The position numbers and the translations under genes were made by a program. From Chitinophagaceae bacterium (GTDB taxonomy: Bacteria; Bacteroidota; Bacteroidia; Chitinophagales; Chitinophagaceae), in assembly GCA_003168265.1 (NCBI GenBank), contig PMSV01000015.1, positions 1-64,000 on the forward strand: 64,000 bases of DNA, given 5' to 3'. Every line of letters starts with the position of its first letter. Positions within the stretch are counted from its first letter, which is position 1. Shown here one piece after another: positions 36,435-45,381 of the stretch. The notes under the pieces were generated by a model that was not told the origin of the DNA, searched no databases, and saw only the letters and a program-made list of their open reading frames with translations.

Positions 36435-37580
36435 ATGAAAAATCTAAACCGACGCCGCTTTATCGGTCAATCCACGCTGGCAGGTGCGGCCATTGCAGGA
36501 TCTGTCTTGAATTGGTCAAATTTTGATCTTGCAAGACCTCCCGAAAAAAAATTAAACGTTGCCCTCGTGGGGCTTGGAAACTATGCAGAGATGCTGGCCG
36601 GGGGCTTACAACAATCCAATTATTGCCGGCTCGCCGGAATCGTTACCGGTCATCCTGAAAAAGCGGATAAATGGCAGAAACAGTACCAGATACCTGCGGC
36701 AAATAGTTACAATTATCAGAATTTTGATGAGATCGCCCATAACAAGGAAATTGACCTTATCTATGTGGTGGTTCCAAATTATCTGCATAAAGAATATGTA
36801 CTAAGGGCGGCAAAGGCAGGAAAGCATGTAATCACGGAAAAACCCATGGCCACTTCTGTGGAAGACTGTGAAGAAATGATCCAGGCCTGCCACCAGGCCG
36901 GAGTGACACTTTCTGTTGGATACAGGCTGCACTATGAGCCCACCCAACTCGAAATCGCCCGGCTCGGCCAGCGAAAGATATTCGGCCAGGTCCGCTTTAT
37001 TGAAGCTGGGCTCGGTTACAAAACCTTCGATCTTCCGCTAAAACCAGAGCCGATCCCCGATTTCAATGCTCCTGAAAACTGGAGGCTCAACCGGATAAAA
37101 TCCGGAGGTGGCCCGATGATGGATCTCGGTATTTATGCCGTCCAGTCATGCCGTTACGTGCTTGGGGAAGAACCCGTTTCTGTCACAGCACAATTCGGTC
37201 CCAAATTCAACAAACGACGATTCGCCCAGGTCGAAGAAACGGTTTATTTTCAAATGGAATTTCCAAGCGGCACCGTTTCCAACTGCCAAACTTCTTATGC
37301 ATTCAATACAGACCGCTTTTATGCTTCGGCGGATGAGGGATTTTTTGAACTCAGTCCGGCCATCAGTTATGGCCCCTTCAAAGGCAGATCCAGTAAGGGC
37401 GAGATCCTCTTTCCCGTCATTAATCAACAGGCGGCTCAATTAGATGGAATCGGCCAATTGATCCTGGAAAAAAAGCAGCTTCCTTCTCATATTACCGGGG
37501 AAGAAGGCATCAAAGACATCCGCATCATCAGGGCCATTCTCGAAGCAGGCGAGACCGGTAAAAAGGTCAGCCTGGGTTGA
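36435..37580 (+). CDS. Gfo/Idh/MocA-family oxidoreductase with Tat signal
   Basis: 381 residues. The N-terminus NLNRRRFIGQSTLAGAAIAG is a twin-arginine signal, so the enzyme is exported folded to the periplasm with its cofactor. The Rossmann domain has NVALVGLGNYAEML, and the family EKPMATS motif and the C-terminal SGGGPMMDLGIYAVQ block follow. It resembles glucose-fructose oxidoreductase and related sugar dehydrogenases. The sugar substrate is unknown. It is the first of three exported-protein genes in the same direction (creatininase-like, CAP domain), with hairpin-element copies on either side. Confidence 0.92.
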   Translation: MKNLNRRRFIGQSTLAGAAIAGSVLNWSNFDLARPPEKKLNVALVGLGNYAEMLAGGLQQSNYCRLAGIVTGHPEKADKWQKQYQIPAANSYNYQNFDEIAHNKEIDLIYVVVPNYLHKEYVLRAAKAGKHVITEKPMATSVEDCEEMIQACHQAGVTLSVGYRLHYEPTQLEIARLGQRKIFGQVRFIEAGLGYKTFDLPLKPEPIPDFNAPENWRLNRIKSGGGPMMDLGIYAVQSCRYVLGEEPVSVTAQFGPKFNKRRFAQVEETVYFQMEFPSGTVSNCQTSYAFNTDRFYASADEGFFELSPAISYGPFKGRSSKGEILFPVINQQAAQLDGIGQLILEKKQLPSHITGEEGIKDIRIIRAILEAGETGKKVSLG

Positions 37581-37806
37581 GAAACCGTGGATTATGATCG
37601 TTTATTCTCTAAAATTCCTGGCGGCTTAGCCTTTTTGATAGCATCGACAGTCTTTATAATTCGAAACTGTAGAGGGGATTTTCGTTGAACCAAATATTGA
37701 ACTCCGCCGAAAAACCACCTAAAATAGATTATCCTGGATCTGTCAAGCTATTATTTATTAGCCATCTTGTTGATCGTACCCTTTACCCCGGTATCCCTTT
37801 ATTAAA

Positions 37807-37850
37807 GACCCGGCTGTATTTTTCGTAAAATGTAATGGCCGGGTCCTTAT
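37807..37850 (+). terminator. Terminator-like hairpin after the oxidoreductase gene
   Basis: An 8-bp stem GACCCGGC / GCCGGGTC with a 23-base loop is followed by CTTATTTT. It lies in the 323-bp gap (37581-37903), which otherwise shows nothing recognisable. Confidence 0.55.
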
Positions 37851-37903
37851 TTTAATCGCTAGAAAATTCCCCAAATTCAGTATTTTCAGGCAAACGATCG
37901 ATT

Positions 37904-38782
37904 ATGCCAAATGCTAATTGCAAAACAGGACCTCTGCTGTCACTCACATTGTTCCTCATCGTAAACATCAGCAACGCCCAGCCCCTCCATAGTCGCTGGG
38001 ATGAACTGGTCGCCAGCGACTGGTCTAAAGCTCTTAAACAATCCGACAGTGTCTGTATACTCCCGATTGGGATTTTAGAAAAACATGGCCCCCATGTACC
38101 CTTCGGTTCAGACCTCATTCAGGTACGCGAGTGGGCAGCCCGCGCCACAAAGAAGGAATATGCAGTCGTTTTTCCCGACTATTTCTATGGACAAATAAAC
38201 GAAGCCCGTCATCAATACGGGACCTTTGCTCTTACCGAAAGAGTGGTCTGGGATCTGCTCGAAGCCACCTGTGATGAGATTGGTCGCAACGGCTTCAAAA
38301 AAATTCTTATCATCAATGGTCACGGAGGCAATCCGGAACTGATCAAATATTTTATCCAGACCCGTCTCGAAAAACAAAGAAATTATGCTGTGTATTTCTT
38401 TGAACCCAGCTCAGACTCTGTGTATTCACGCAAAATGTCCGCTCTGCACAAATCTGATCCAGCCGGAGATCAGCACGCGGGTGAAAGAGAGACTTCAGCA
38501 ATCCTTTATCTGAGGCCCGATCTTGTTAAGATGGACAGCGCAACCAATGAATCCGGTGCTAATCAAAAAAGGCTCTTTATTCCAAATGTCTATACCGCGA
38601 TCTGGTGGTATGCAGATTATCCCAACCATTATGCCGGGGAAGGGGCCAAAGCTACCCGCGAACTCGGAGAGCTGGTCTCTGAACATATCATCAGTCAACT
38701 CGTTCAGGCGCTTAAAGATGTCAAGGCCGATACGAAGACGCTGGCACTTCAGAAAGAATTCTTCGATCGGGTAAAGGAGTAA
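37904..38782 (+). CDS. Secreted creatininase-family amidohydrolase
   Basis: 292 residues. A signal peptide (LLSLTLFLIVNISNAQ) precedes a creatininase fold. Metal ligands are visible as Glu and His in GILEKHGPHVPFGSD with the Asp, His in INGHGGN, and Glu in QHAGERETS. Members hydrolyse cyclic amides (creatinine) or act on formamides in riboflavin and F420 breakdown, and periplasmic Bacteroidota versions are of unknown substrate. It follows the Tat-exported oxidoreductase and precedes a CAP protein. Confidence 0.9.
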   Translation: MPNANCKTGPLLSLTLFLIVNISNAQPLHSRWDELVASDWSKALKQSDSVCILPIGILEKHGPHVPFGSDLIQVREWAARATKKEYAVVFPDYFYGQINEARHQYGTFALTERVVWDLLEATCDEIGRNGFKKILIINGHGGNPELIKYFIQTRLEKQRNYAVYFFEPSSDSVYSRKMSALHKSDPAGDQHAGERETSAILYLRPDLVKMDSATNESGANQKRLFIPNVYTAIWWYADYPNHYAGEGAKATRELGELVSEHIISQLVQALKDVKADTKTLALQKEFFDRVKE

Positions 38783-38828
38783 TGTGAAATTTTTTCCAAA
38801 ATTGAACTCACTCCTTTGAATACTATCA

Positions 38829-39362
38829 ATGAATGATGAATTTTATTTGATGCATAGCCTATCTCAAAAAAAATGGATAACCTTATTGATGCTTTTGGTA
38901 TTTAACTATATATCCAATTCCCAGACCACATACAATGATCCGGCCTTTATTTCCAAAGTGCTCGAAATACATAACAATTACCGGAGTCAGGTGGGTTCTC
39001 CTCCCCTGCAGTGGTCCCCTGCACTCGCGCTGAGTGCATATAAATGGGCCAGTCATCTTTCACAAACGGGCAAATTCACCCATGATCCGAATTTCCAGGA
39101 AGGCGAGAACCTGGCCGGGGGCTCGGGCAATATCAATTTTCAGCAACTGATCGGATTATGGGCTGCGGAAAAAAACAATTTCATCAACCGGCCATATCCA
39201 AATTGCTCCAAAACAGGAAAGGATTCGGATGTGGGTCACTATACGCAAATCGTATGGAAACGAACAAGGGAAGTTGGTTGCGCTCTTGTGAGCGGAAAAA
39301 GAACCTGTCTTGTATGCCGTTATAACCCCGCCGGAAATTTTATTGGCGAGAAAACCTATTAG
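38829..39362 (+). CDS. Secreted CAP-domain (SCP/PR-1-like) protein
   Basis: 177 residues. A hydrophobic signal (ITLLMLLVFNYISNSQ) is followed by a CAP domain: VLEIHNNYRSQVGSPPLQWSPALALSAYKWA, FTHDPNFQEGENLA, DVGHYTQIVWKRTREVGCALV and CRYNPAGNF. The conserved His, Glu and His of the CAP cavity are present. The ATG at 38829 or the one at 38850 may be used. CAP proteins bind sterols, lipids or ions or act as proteases in some cases; the bacterial role is unknown. Four Cys suggest a disulfide-stabilised periplasmic protein. Confidence 0.92.
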   Translation: MNDEFYLMHSLSQKKWITLLMLLVFNYISNSQTTYNDPAFISKVLEIHNNYRSQVGSPPLQWSPALALSAYKWASHLSQTGKFTHDPNFQEGENLAGGSGNINFQQLIGLWAAEKNNFINRPYPNCSKTGKDSDVGHYTQIVWKRTREVGCALVSGKRTCLVCRYNPAGNFIGEKTY

Positions 39363-39394
39363 AGAATTCCCACTCAAAAATATATTAAAATAGC

Positions 39395-39459
39395 AGGACG
39401 TATAGAAATACATCCTGGAATCCTGTCAAAGACCATCAAACGACTAGGATATCTTGAAT
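39395..39459 (-). repeat. Hairpin element, copy 4 (inverted)
   Basis: On the minus strand the 22-base hairpin (39395-39416) is identical to copy 1. It is preceded by a diverged version of the upstream block (39431-39459, with TAGTCGTTTGATGGT) and followed by CTATTTTAATAT. It lies 33 bp after the CAP gene, in the opposite direction to the other copies. Confidence 0.6.
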
Positions 39460-39635
39460 AAATTGAGTCGATATTTTCACACTCTGAAGACGGTCATGAA
39501 TTTCAAAATGGCTAAGCCCATAGGTTTAACTTTTCACAAAACCCGGGGCGACTGGGGATAATTAAATTTTTCAACAACTCATTATCATTTGCAAAATTTC
39601 TTATAGATTGCCATGCTACACCTAACTATCTAATA

Positions 39636-39941
39636 ATGGAAATCATCCAAAAAATCTCACTCATCTGGGTATTTTTCGCTTTTTTATCCCTCTATTTTTT
39701 CATTCGAAGTCAGGTCCTGCTTAACAAACTGACCAGCAAATCAAATCTTCAATTCAACAGGAACTGGTTCGGCATTGTCACCATCCGTGAACTAATGGCC
39801 GCATACTGGATCGTCGAAGACCCGGCTGCAAAGGAGAAGATTGAAAGATTGGCAGCCACCAAAAAAGCGCTTAGATTCTGCTTTATTGCGGCGCTCCTGT
39901 TTTTTATCCTGCCGAAAATGATTCATTATTGGTTGAGCTAG
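39636..39941 (+). CDS. Small two-helix membrane protein
   Basis: 101 residues, not recognised. It has a hydrophobic helix at 8-28 (SLIWVFFAFLSLYFFIR), a central polar part with TIRELMAAYWIVEDPAAKEKIERLAATKK, and a second helix at about 80-98. It could be an inner-membrane hairpin protein. It lies upstream of the mgtA-type gene, but 365 bp separate them. Confidence 0.6.
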   Translation: MEIIQKISLIWVFFAFLSLYFFIRSQVLLNKLTSKSNLQFNRNWFGIVTIRELMAAYWIVEDPAAKEKIERLAATKKALRFCFIAALLFFILPKMIHYWLS

Positions 39942-40054
39942 ACCGGCATGGCCATCCCTGTTATGATTCTGTGAACTTTTATAATCATCTTAGGAATTGA
40001 CCAATTTGATCCTGGTTCTTGCTTAATTTGAAACCTAATTCCAACTGTCTGTTT

Positions 40055-40153
40055 ATGTCCAACCTTCTCTTTTCGAAAAAGGACTACTGGGTCCTGATCT
40101 TAAATTTCATTTTAGGATCTGCAATTGCAACCCTTTCCGCTCTTTCCATGTGA
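40055..40153 (+). CDS. 32-residue single-helix membrane peptide upstream of mgtA
   Basis: The frame begins MSNLLFSKKDYW and continues VLILNFILGSAIATLSALSM before TGA. It has a short positive N-terminus and one membrane helix of about 20 residues. It is 153 bp before the P-ATPase start. Size and topology resemble the small MgtA/MgtC partner proteins MgtS and MgtR of enterobacteria, but the sequence is not recognisably related. A TTTG and a TTAATTTG lie 30-50 bp upstream with non-standard spacing. It could be a leader peptide, a partner protein, or chance. Confidence 0.5.
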   Translation: MSNLLFSKKDYWVLILNFILGSAIATLSALSM

Positions 40154-40306
40154 AAAATCCAGGGACCAGGGACTGAAACCCTAAAGAGCAAAGACTGAAA
40201 CCCTGTTGCAATTAATTATTGTACAAGTTTTTATAAATTGGAATATTTTTGTTTAAAGCTGCGGCCAATCATATGAATATCTTCTAAACCTGCAAAAACA
40301 TCTCCA
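40154..40306 (+). other. mgtA leader region with a short repeat
   Basis: Between the small ORF and the GTG start lie two copies of GACTGAAACCCT about 20 bases apart. No known Mg riboswitch fold is evident to me. The region could still carry control by translation of the upstream peptide. Confidence 0.3.
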
Positions 40307-43018
40307 GTGATCAGAGAAACAGCAGAAAAAATCAAAAAACGCATCCCTTTTGCAAATCGGACGGATTCCTACAAGCTAAGCCTGGAAGATGAAAAAGGAC
40401 TCCGGGATATCTCGATGCTGCAAAAAGATTCCTGCTGTCAAAGCCTTAACACTATTCAGACGGGTCTGACAGAAGAAATAGCCCAGGAAAGGTTGAAAAT
40501 CCATGGCCCCAATGATATCGTGCATGACAAGGCCCCGTCCTGGTATGTTCAGTTCCTGCAGGCCTTTCTCAATCCCTTCATTGCCGTATTGATTGTCATC
40601 GCCGTCATATCACTGATCACAGATGTACTGGTCGTGGCCCCTGCGGACCGGGATTACGAGACCATCATTGTGGTCTCGGTTATGGTTTTTCTGAGCGGAT
40701 TTCTTCGCTTCTGGCAGGAATTCAGGAGCAACAAAGCAGCAGAGCAATTAAAAAGCATGGTCAGCACCACGGCATCGGTCCTGCGCGAGGGTGGCGGGAA
40801 AGTCGAAATCGATATCAAGAAATTGGTGCCTGGCGATATTGTTCTTTTATCTGCCGGAGACATGATCCCCGCAGATAGCCGCATCCTCTTTTCAAAAGAC
40901 CTCTTCGTCAGTGAATCCATGCTTACCGGGGAGGCCCTTCCCGTGGAAAAAAAGGAATTTGCTATTCCCGACGCAGAAAACAAACCCGCGATCGAACTGG
41001 AAAATATCTGCTTTATGGGCACAAATGTGGTCAGCGGGTCGGCCACATCGATCGTTGTATCCACAGGCAACCATACCTATTTTGGGTCCATCAGTAAATC
41101 CCTTACGGGCAAACGTGCGGAAACAAGTTTTGATAAAGGGGTCAACAGCGTGAGCTGGCTCCTGATCCGTTTCATGCTCGTCATGGTTCCTCTGGTATTT
41201 ATCATCAACGGACTAACCAAGCACAACTGGATAGAAGCTCTTTTATTTGGGATAGCCATTGCCGTAGGATTAACGCCCGAAATGCTGCCCATGATCGTGA
41301 CTGCCAACCTAGCCAAGGGCGCAGTTAACATGAGCAAAAGAAAGGTGATCGTCAAGAGACTCAATGCCATTCAGAATATTGGTGCGATGGATATTCTCTG
41401 TACCGATAAGACCGGCACCCTCACACTAGACAAGATCGTTCTGCAAAGGCATTTGAATGTGTACGGAGAAGATGATCTGGAAGTCATGAAATGGGCCTAC
41501 CTGAATAGTTATTACCAAACGGGCCTGAAAAACCTTCTAGATGTCGCCGTGCTGGAACATGTCGAAGTGCATGAACAACTGAAAGTCGGAGAATCCTTTA
41601 CTAAGATCGATGAGATCCCCTTCGACTTCCAGAGAAGATGCATGTCCGTCATTCTGAGCGAACGAAACGGAAAGCAACTCCTCATCTGCAAAGGCGCCGT
41701 GGAAGAAATGCTGAATCTTTGTGACTCCGCTTTTGATCCGGGTGATGATCACCAGTTGCATATCGAAAACGACGCGGTCGTTCCTATGGACCAAACCATG
41801 CGGGAAACCATTCTCAATACATCCAAAAGACTGAATGAGGAAGGCCTGCGGGTTTTGCTGGTGGCGATCCGGGAATTCGAAACCCGTCCCGCCAATTATT
41901 CAGTTGCCGACGAATCCAATATGACTCTTACTGGCTTCATCGGTTTCCTGGATCCGGCCAAGCCCTCAGCCGGTCTATCCATCAAGGCCCTCCAAAAGCT
42001 TGGCATCAGCCTTAAAGTTTTAACCGGAGACAATGAAGTGGTTACAAAGAAGATCTGCCTGGACACGGGCATACCCATCAATAATGTTTTGCTGGGGAAT
42101 GAACTAGAAAAGATCACCGACGAGGAACTAACACAACGGATCGATGACATCAGCATCTTTGCCAAACTCAGCCCCGCCCAAAAAAGCCGCGTCGTCAAGG
42201 TCTTACAGGTCAAAGGGCATACCGTTGGATTCATGGGAGACGGCATCAACGATGCCGGGGCTTTGCGCGATGCCGATGTCGGCATTTCAGTGGATACGGC
42301 AACGGATATTGCAAAAGAAAGCGCCGATATCATTTTGCTCGAAAAGGATCTCATGGTCCTGCGCAAGGGCGTGATCTATGGTAGAAGAACCTTCGGAAAT
42401 ATTCTTAAGTACATCAAGATCACCACCAGCAGCAATTTCGGCAATATGTTCAGTATGCTTGGGGCCAGCGCACTGCTGCCCTTCCTGCCCATGCTGCCTG
42501 TCCAGATCCTGATCAACAACATGCTATACGATTTTTCCCAGATCTCCACTCCCTGGGATACCATGGACAAGGAATATATTCAACAACCGAAAAAGTGGAA
42601 TGCCGGAGGGATCGCGCGCTTTATGTTCTTCATCGGGCCAATCAGTTCCATCTTCGATTATGCCACTTTTGGGGTCATGTGGTTTATATTCAAGGCCAAT
42701 TCTCCCGAACACCAAACCCTATTTCAGACTGCCTGGTTCGTCGAAAGCCTGATCTCGCAGACACTCGTCGTGCACATGATCCGCACGCCCAAGATCCCCT
42801 TTATCCAAAGCTGGGCCTCCAGGCCTGTGATCGTGCTGACATCTGCGATTATGCTGCTCGGTCTATACCTCCCTTTTTCACCCTTTGCGGCTTCCCTTAA
42901 AATGCAGCCCCTGCCCTTCGGTTTTTTCCCATGGCTTTTCGGCATCCTGCTTTGTTATTGCGTATTGACCCAATTCGTGAAGGTCTGGTTCATCAGGAAA
43001 TTTCATCAGTGGTTGTAG
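40307..43018 (+). CDS. mgtA: Magnesium-translocating P-type ATPase
   Basis: 903 residues, P3B ATPase of the MgtA/MgtB type. Visible are the N-terminal cytoplasmic segment, TM pair PSWYVQFLQAFLNPFIAVLIVIAVISLITD, the actuator TGEALP, phosphorylated Asp367 in CTDKTGTLT, the nucleotide-domain KGAVEEML, and MGDGINDAGALRDADVGISVD. LTPEMLPMIVTANLAKGA and PVQILINNMLYDFSQ are MgtA signatures. It imports Mg2+ across the inner membrane using ATP. The start is GTG with no better upstream ATG. A small hydrophobic ORF precedes it. Confidence 0.95.
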   Translation: MIRETAEKIKKRIPFANRTDSYKLSLEDEKGLRDISMLQKDSCCQSLNTIQTGLTEEIAQERLKIHGPNDIVHDKAPSWYVQFLQAFLNPFIAVLIVIAVISLITDVLVVAPADRDYETIIVVSVMVFLSGFLRFWQEFRSNKAAEQLKSMVSTTASVLREGGGKVEIDIKKLVPGDIVLLSAGDMIPADSRILFSKDLFVSESMLTGEALPVEKKEFAIPDAENKPAIELENICFMGTNVVSGSATSIVVSTGNHTYFGSISKSLTGKRAETSFDKGVNSVSWLLIRFMLVMVPLVFIINGLTKHNWIEALLFGIAIAVGLTPEMLPMIVTANLAKGAVNMSKRKVIVKRLNAIQNIGAMDILCTDKTGTLTLDKIVLQRHLNVYGEDDLEVMKWAYLNSYYQTGLKNLLDVAVLEHVEVHEQLKVGESFTKIDEIPFDFQRRCMSVILSERNGKQLLICKGAVEEMLNLCDSAFDPGDDHQLHIENDAVVPMDQTMRETILNTSKRLNEEGLRVLLVAIREFETRPANYSVADESNMTLTGFIGFLDPAKPSAGLSIKALQKLGISLKVLTGDNEVVTKKICLDTGIPINNVLLGNELEKITDEELTQRIDDISIFAKLSPAQKSRVVKVLQVKGHTVGFMGDGINDAGALRDADVGISVDTATDIAKESADIILLEKDLMVLRKGVIYGRRTFGNILKYIKITTSSNFGNMFSMLGASALLPFLPMLPVQILINNMLYDFSQISTPWDTMDKEYIQQPKKWNAGGIARFMFFIGPISSIFDYATFGVMWFIFKANSPEHQTLFQTAWFVESLISQTLVVHMIRTPKIPFIQSWASRPVIVLTSAIMLLGLYLPFSPFAASLKMQPLPFGFFPWLFGILLCYCVLTQFVKVWFIRKFHQWL

Positions 43019-43032
43019 TAAGGATAGCTATA

Positions 43033-43296
43033 CTAACCGTCATAATGAAAACGACATTGTAATATATGCAACCGCTTATGCCTGACTGCATAGACTAGCC
43101 TATGTTCGTCGTTGATTCGACGGCTCCAGCACCCTGCATAATTGCCCCTTAATGGCTCTGGTTTACCTATCCCTTTAAAAGGAGATCGTAGCGCATCTTT
43201 TATCAATTCATTGATTCGAGCCAGCATCTTTTTATCTGATTCTTGCCAGTAGATATATTGATCCCACGCCAGAGTCTGAAATACAAGTTCCATCAT
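43033..43296 (-). CDS. yoeB: Txe/YoeB-type mRNA interferase toxin
   Basis: 87 residues. KGIGKPEPLRGNYAGCWSRRINDEHRLVYAV and the final CRFHYDG are YoeB signatures, with the Glu, Arg and C-terminal His/Tyr of the ribosome-dependent RNase site present. It cleaves mRNA in the ribosomal A site when free of antitoxin. Its ATG overlaps the antitoxin stop. The toxin looks intact. It is convergent with mgtA, 14 bp away. Confidence 0.96.
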   Translation of the reverse strand: MMELVFQTLAWDQYIYWQESDKKMLARINELIKDALRSPFKGIGKPEPLRGNYAGCWSRRINDEHRLVYAVRHKRLHILQCRFHYDG

Positions 43297-43547
43297 TTTT
43301 CGATTAGTCCGCGCTTTATGAATTTTCCTTTGTTCATCTCCTTAATGGCCTTATCAAGTTGCTGGCGATTGGCCTTGGTGCTTGTTAAGTAAAGAGTTTC
43401 CTTCATGCTGTTGTATTCTTCTAGAGACATAACTACTACGTTCTTTCCCTTGCTCCTGGAGACAACGACTATATCACCATCGTCATTCACAATGTTGAGA
43501 TTTTCTGTCAGGTTTTTGCGGAATTCTGTATAATTAACAACTCGCAT
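43293..43547 (-). CDS. yefM: YefM/Phd-type antitoxin
   Basis: 84 residues. The N-terminal Phd/YefM fold (VNYTEFRKNLTENLNIVNDDGDIVVVSRSKGKNVVVMSLEEYNSMKET) dimerises and binds the operator, and the C-terminal tail (QQLDKAIKEMNKGKF) wraps the toxin. Gene order antitoxin-toxin with a 4-base overlap is standard. The palindrome just upstream is the likely autoregulation site. Confidence 0.96.
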   Translation of the reverse strand: MRVVNYTEFRKNLTENLNIVNDDGDIVVVSRSKGKNVVVMSLEEYNSMKETLYLTSTKANRQQLDKAIKEMNKGKFIKRGLIEK

Positions 43548-43550
43548 TGA

Positions 43551-43572
43551 TACTTATTTAAGTACAAAATTA
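43551..43572 (-). promoter_or_regulatory. yefM promoter -7 box and operator-like palindrome
   Basis: On the minus strand a perfect TAATTTTG (43565-43572) is followed at once by the near-palindrome TACTTAAATAAGTA (43551-43564), which would cover the transcription start. This fits autorepression by YefM. The -33 box is weak (TTTC, 18 bases upstream). Confidence 0.5.
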
Positions 43573-43848
43573 AGAACTTATTTGAAACTTGAAAACAATT
43601 CCTGAGCTATTTATGAAATTCATGAAGTCTTTATTATTGGCGCTAAGCCCTGGCTCTGCACATACAAAACCACTTATTTAAAAAATGAAGAAAACTATAG
43701 ATGAATTTTCAACCGCCGTTTTGAAAATGTACTTACATATCCTCTTTTTTTACTATCTATCGATTATCAGTCATGCCAAGATTATCTTTTTTCCAACTCC
43801 ATATTCTGCTAATTTTAGTAAGTCCGAATATTCAACCAGTCGGACAAC
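43573..43848. other. Gap before the serine hydrolase gene
   Basis: Together with the operator it forms a 301-bp divergent region between yefM and the serine hydrolase gene. I see no further gene. It should hold the hydrolase promoter, but no clear box is visible. Confidence 0.35.
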
Positions 43849-44991
43849 ATGAAAATCGCATCTATCTTTTCTTTTTTTTTCGCACTATCATCGCTCCATT
43901 CTGTCGCGCAGCCAAATCTAACCGATTCCGCGAAATCTGAAATTGACAGGATCTTCAAAGCATTTGACAGGAAGGATTCACCAGGCTTCGCCATTGGTAT
44001 CGTGAAAGGAAATAGCACCCTTTATAAAAAAGGTTACGGCTCTGCCAACTTGGACTTTGAGATTCCGATTACCTCCAATTCAGCCTTTGATATCGCTTCC
44101 GTGTCCAAACAATTTACAGCCGCTTGTATCGCCCTGCTGATCCTCGATGGAAAGCTCGATCTGGAAACGCCCGTCAGTCGCTATATACCCGAGCTTTCAA
44201 AATACCCCGACACCATTAGAATCAAGCACTTGATCTATAATACCAGCGGGATTATTGATTATTTTAAGCTGCCAAGGCCTGGAGGCCTTTCCTGGATCAC
44301 TTTCAACTATTTCGATATCGATTACTGCATTCATATCTCCCTAAGCCAGGATATACTCGCCTTCAAACCGGGTGACAAATGGGATTATTGCAACGTCAAC
44401 TATATGCTGTTGACCAAGGTCGTCGAGAATGTCAGTGGAATGTCCTTTGCCGAATTCTCAAAGCAAAAGCTCTTTAAACCCCTCGGCATGAATAACACAC
44501 TCGTCAACGATGATGTGACCGAGATTATAAAAAACAGGGTGACGCCCTATAATCCTAGGACAAAAGAATACGTGGAAGCCTATCGTAAAGAGGGGATAAA
44601 AATTGACAGCACCGGAAAATGGATACAGCATCCGAGGAATTCGCCGCACTATGGAGGAAGCGGGATTGTGACCACAGTTGATGACCTTATCCTTTGGAGT
44701 GAAAATTTCTTTACCCATAAATTCGGAGGCCAGGCTTTTTATGACCTGATGCACAAGACCATGAAATTTAAGAACGGGAAGGACAATCAGGCATTCGGTC
44801 TTTATTTCGGAGACTATAAGGGAAGAAACTATGTGGCCTGGGACGGAGGAGATTTCGGCATTAGTTCCCAGATCATCCGCTTTCCTCAGCAACAGATCGC
44901 GATCATCGTACTTTCCAATCTCGGCACCGGCGAAGCCTGGAAGAAAGCAGATGATATTGCGGAAATACTCACCAAAAATGGAGTGTTGTAG
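43849..44991 (+). CDS. Secreted beta-lactamase-family serine hydrolase
   Basis: 380 residues. A signal peptide (FSFFFALSSLHSVAQ) precedes a class C beta-lactamase/DD-peptidase fold. The nucleophile motif is S84-V-S-K87 in ASVSKQF, the second motif is YCNVNY, and the third region includes HYGGSGIVTT and AWDGGDFGISS. The usual HxG/KTG triad is replaced by DGG, as in esterase-like members. Substrate could be a peptide, ester or cell-wall fragment. The gene stands alone between two toxin-antitoxin loci. Confidence 0.9.
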   Translation: MKIASIFSFFFALSSLHSVAQPNLTDSAKSEIDRIFKAFDRKDSPGFAIGIVKGNSTLYKKGYGSANLDFEIPITSNSAFDIASVSKQFTAACIALLILDGKLDLETPVSRYIPELSKYPDTIRIKHLIYNTSGIIDYFKLPRPGGLSWITFNYFDIDYCIHISLSQDILAFKPGDKWDYCNVNYMLLTKVVENVSGMSFAEFSKQKLFKPLGMNNTLVNDDVTEIIKNRVTPYNPRTKEYVEAYRKEGIKIDSTGKWIQHPRNSPHYGGSGIVTTVDDLILWSENFFTHKFGGQAFYDLMHKTMKFKNGKDNQAFGLYFGDYKGRNYVAWDGGDFGISSQIIRFPQQQIAIIVLSNLGTGEAWKKADDIAEILTKNGVL

Positions 44992-45132
44992 TTAGAACAT
45001 TGACTTTTGCTCCAATTTCGGCTCAATATTATTTTGATAATGTGAAATCTCCACATTTTAAAATCTCTTCAATTCCCTAGCGGGGGCTTCGCCTTCATTT
45101 GCACTGCTTTATTATGCTTGAGTTGCTCATTT

Positions 45133-45381
45133 TTAAAGGGTTTTGAGATCATGGTTTCTCGGGAATGCTGAATCCATTGCACGTTGGGTTTTTAGTAGGT
45201 TGTCCCTGCTAAGTTCTGTCCTTTGTTTAAGCAAGTTCCTAATCCACTCTTCCTGAATCTGATCCGTCCATTTTGGTTTAAATAATTCAAGGTCTGCAAG
45301 ATTTAACAGCAAATCCCTAAGTGGGGCAGGATAAAGTACGTTGGCGTCCAATATGGCTGTAAACCTCAATAGGTTTGTCAT
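45133..45381 (-). pseudogene. PIN-domain toxin, C-terminally truncated
   Basis: 82 residues from ATG 45381. It begins LLRFTAILDANVLYPAPLRDLLLNLAD with the first catalytic Asp of PIN RNases and continues to LLKTQRAMDSAFPRN, then ends at HDLKTL. Full-length relatives run to about 180 residues and carry the remaining acidic residues (the DPNDRHVLAAA-type block), which are absent here and not found in the following sequence. The toxin is therefore probably inactive. It overlaps the antitoxin stop in TGATG. Confidence 0.75.
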
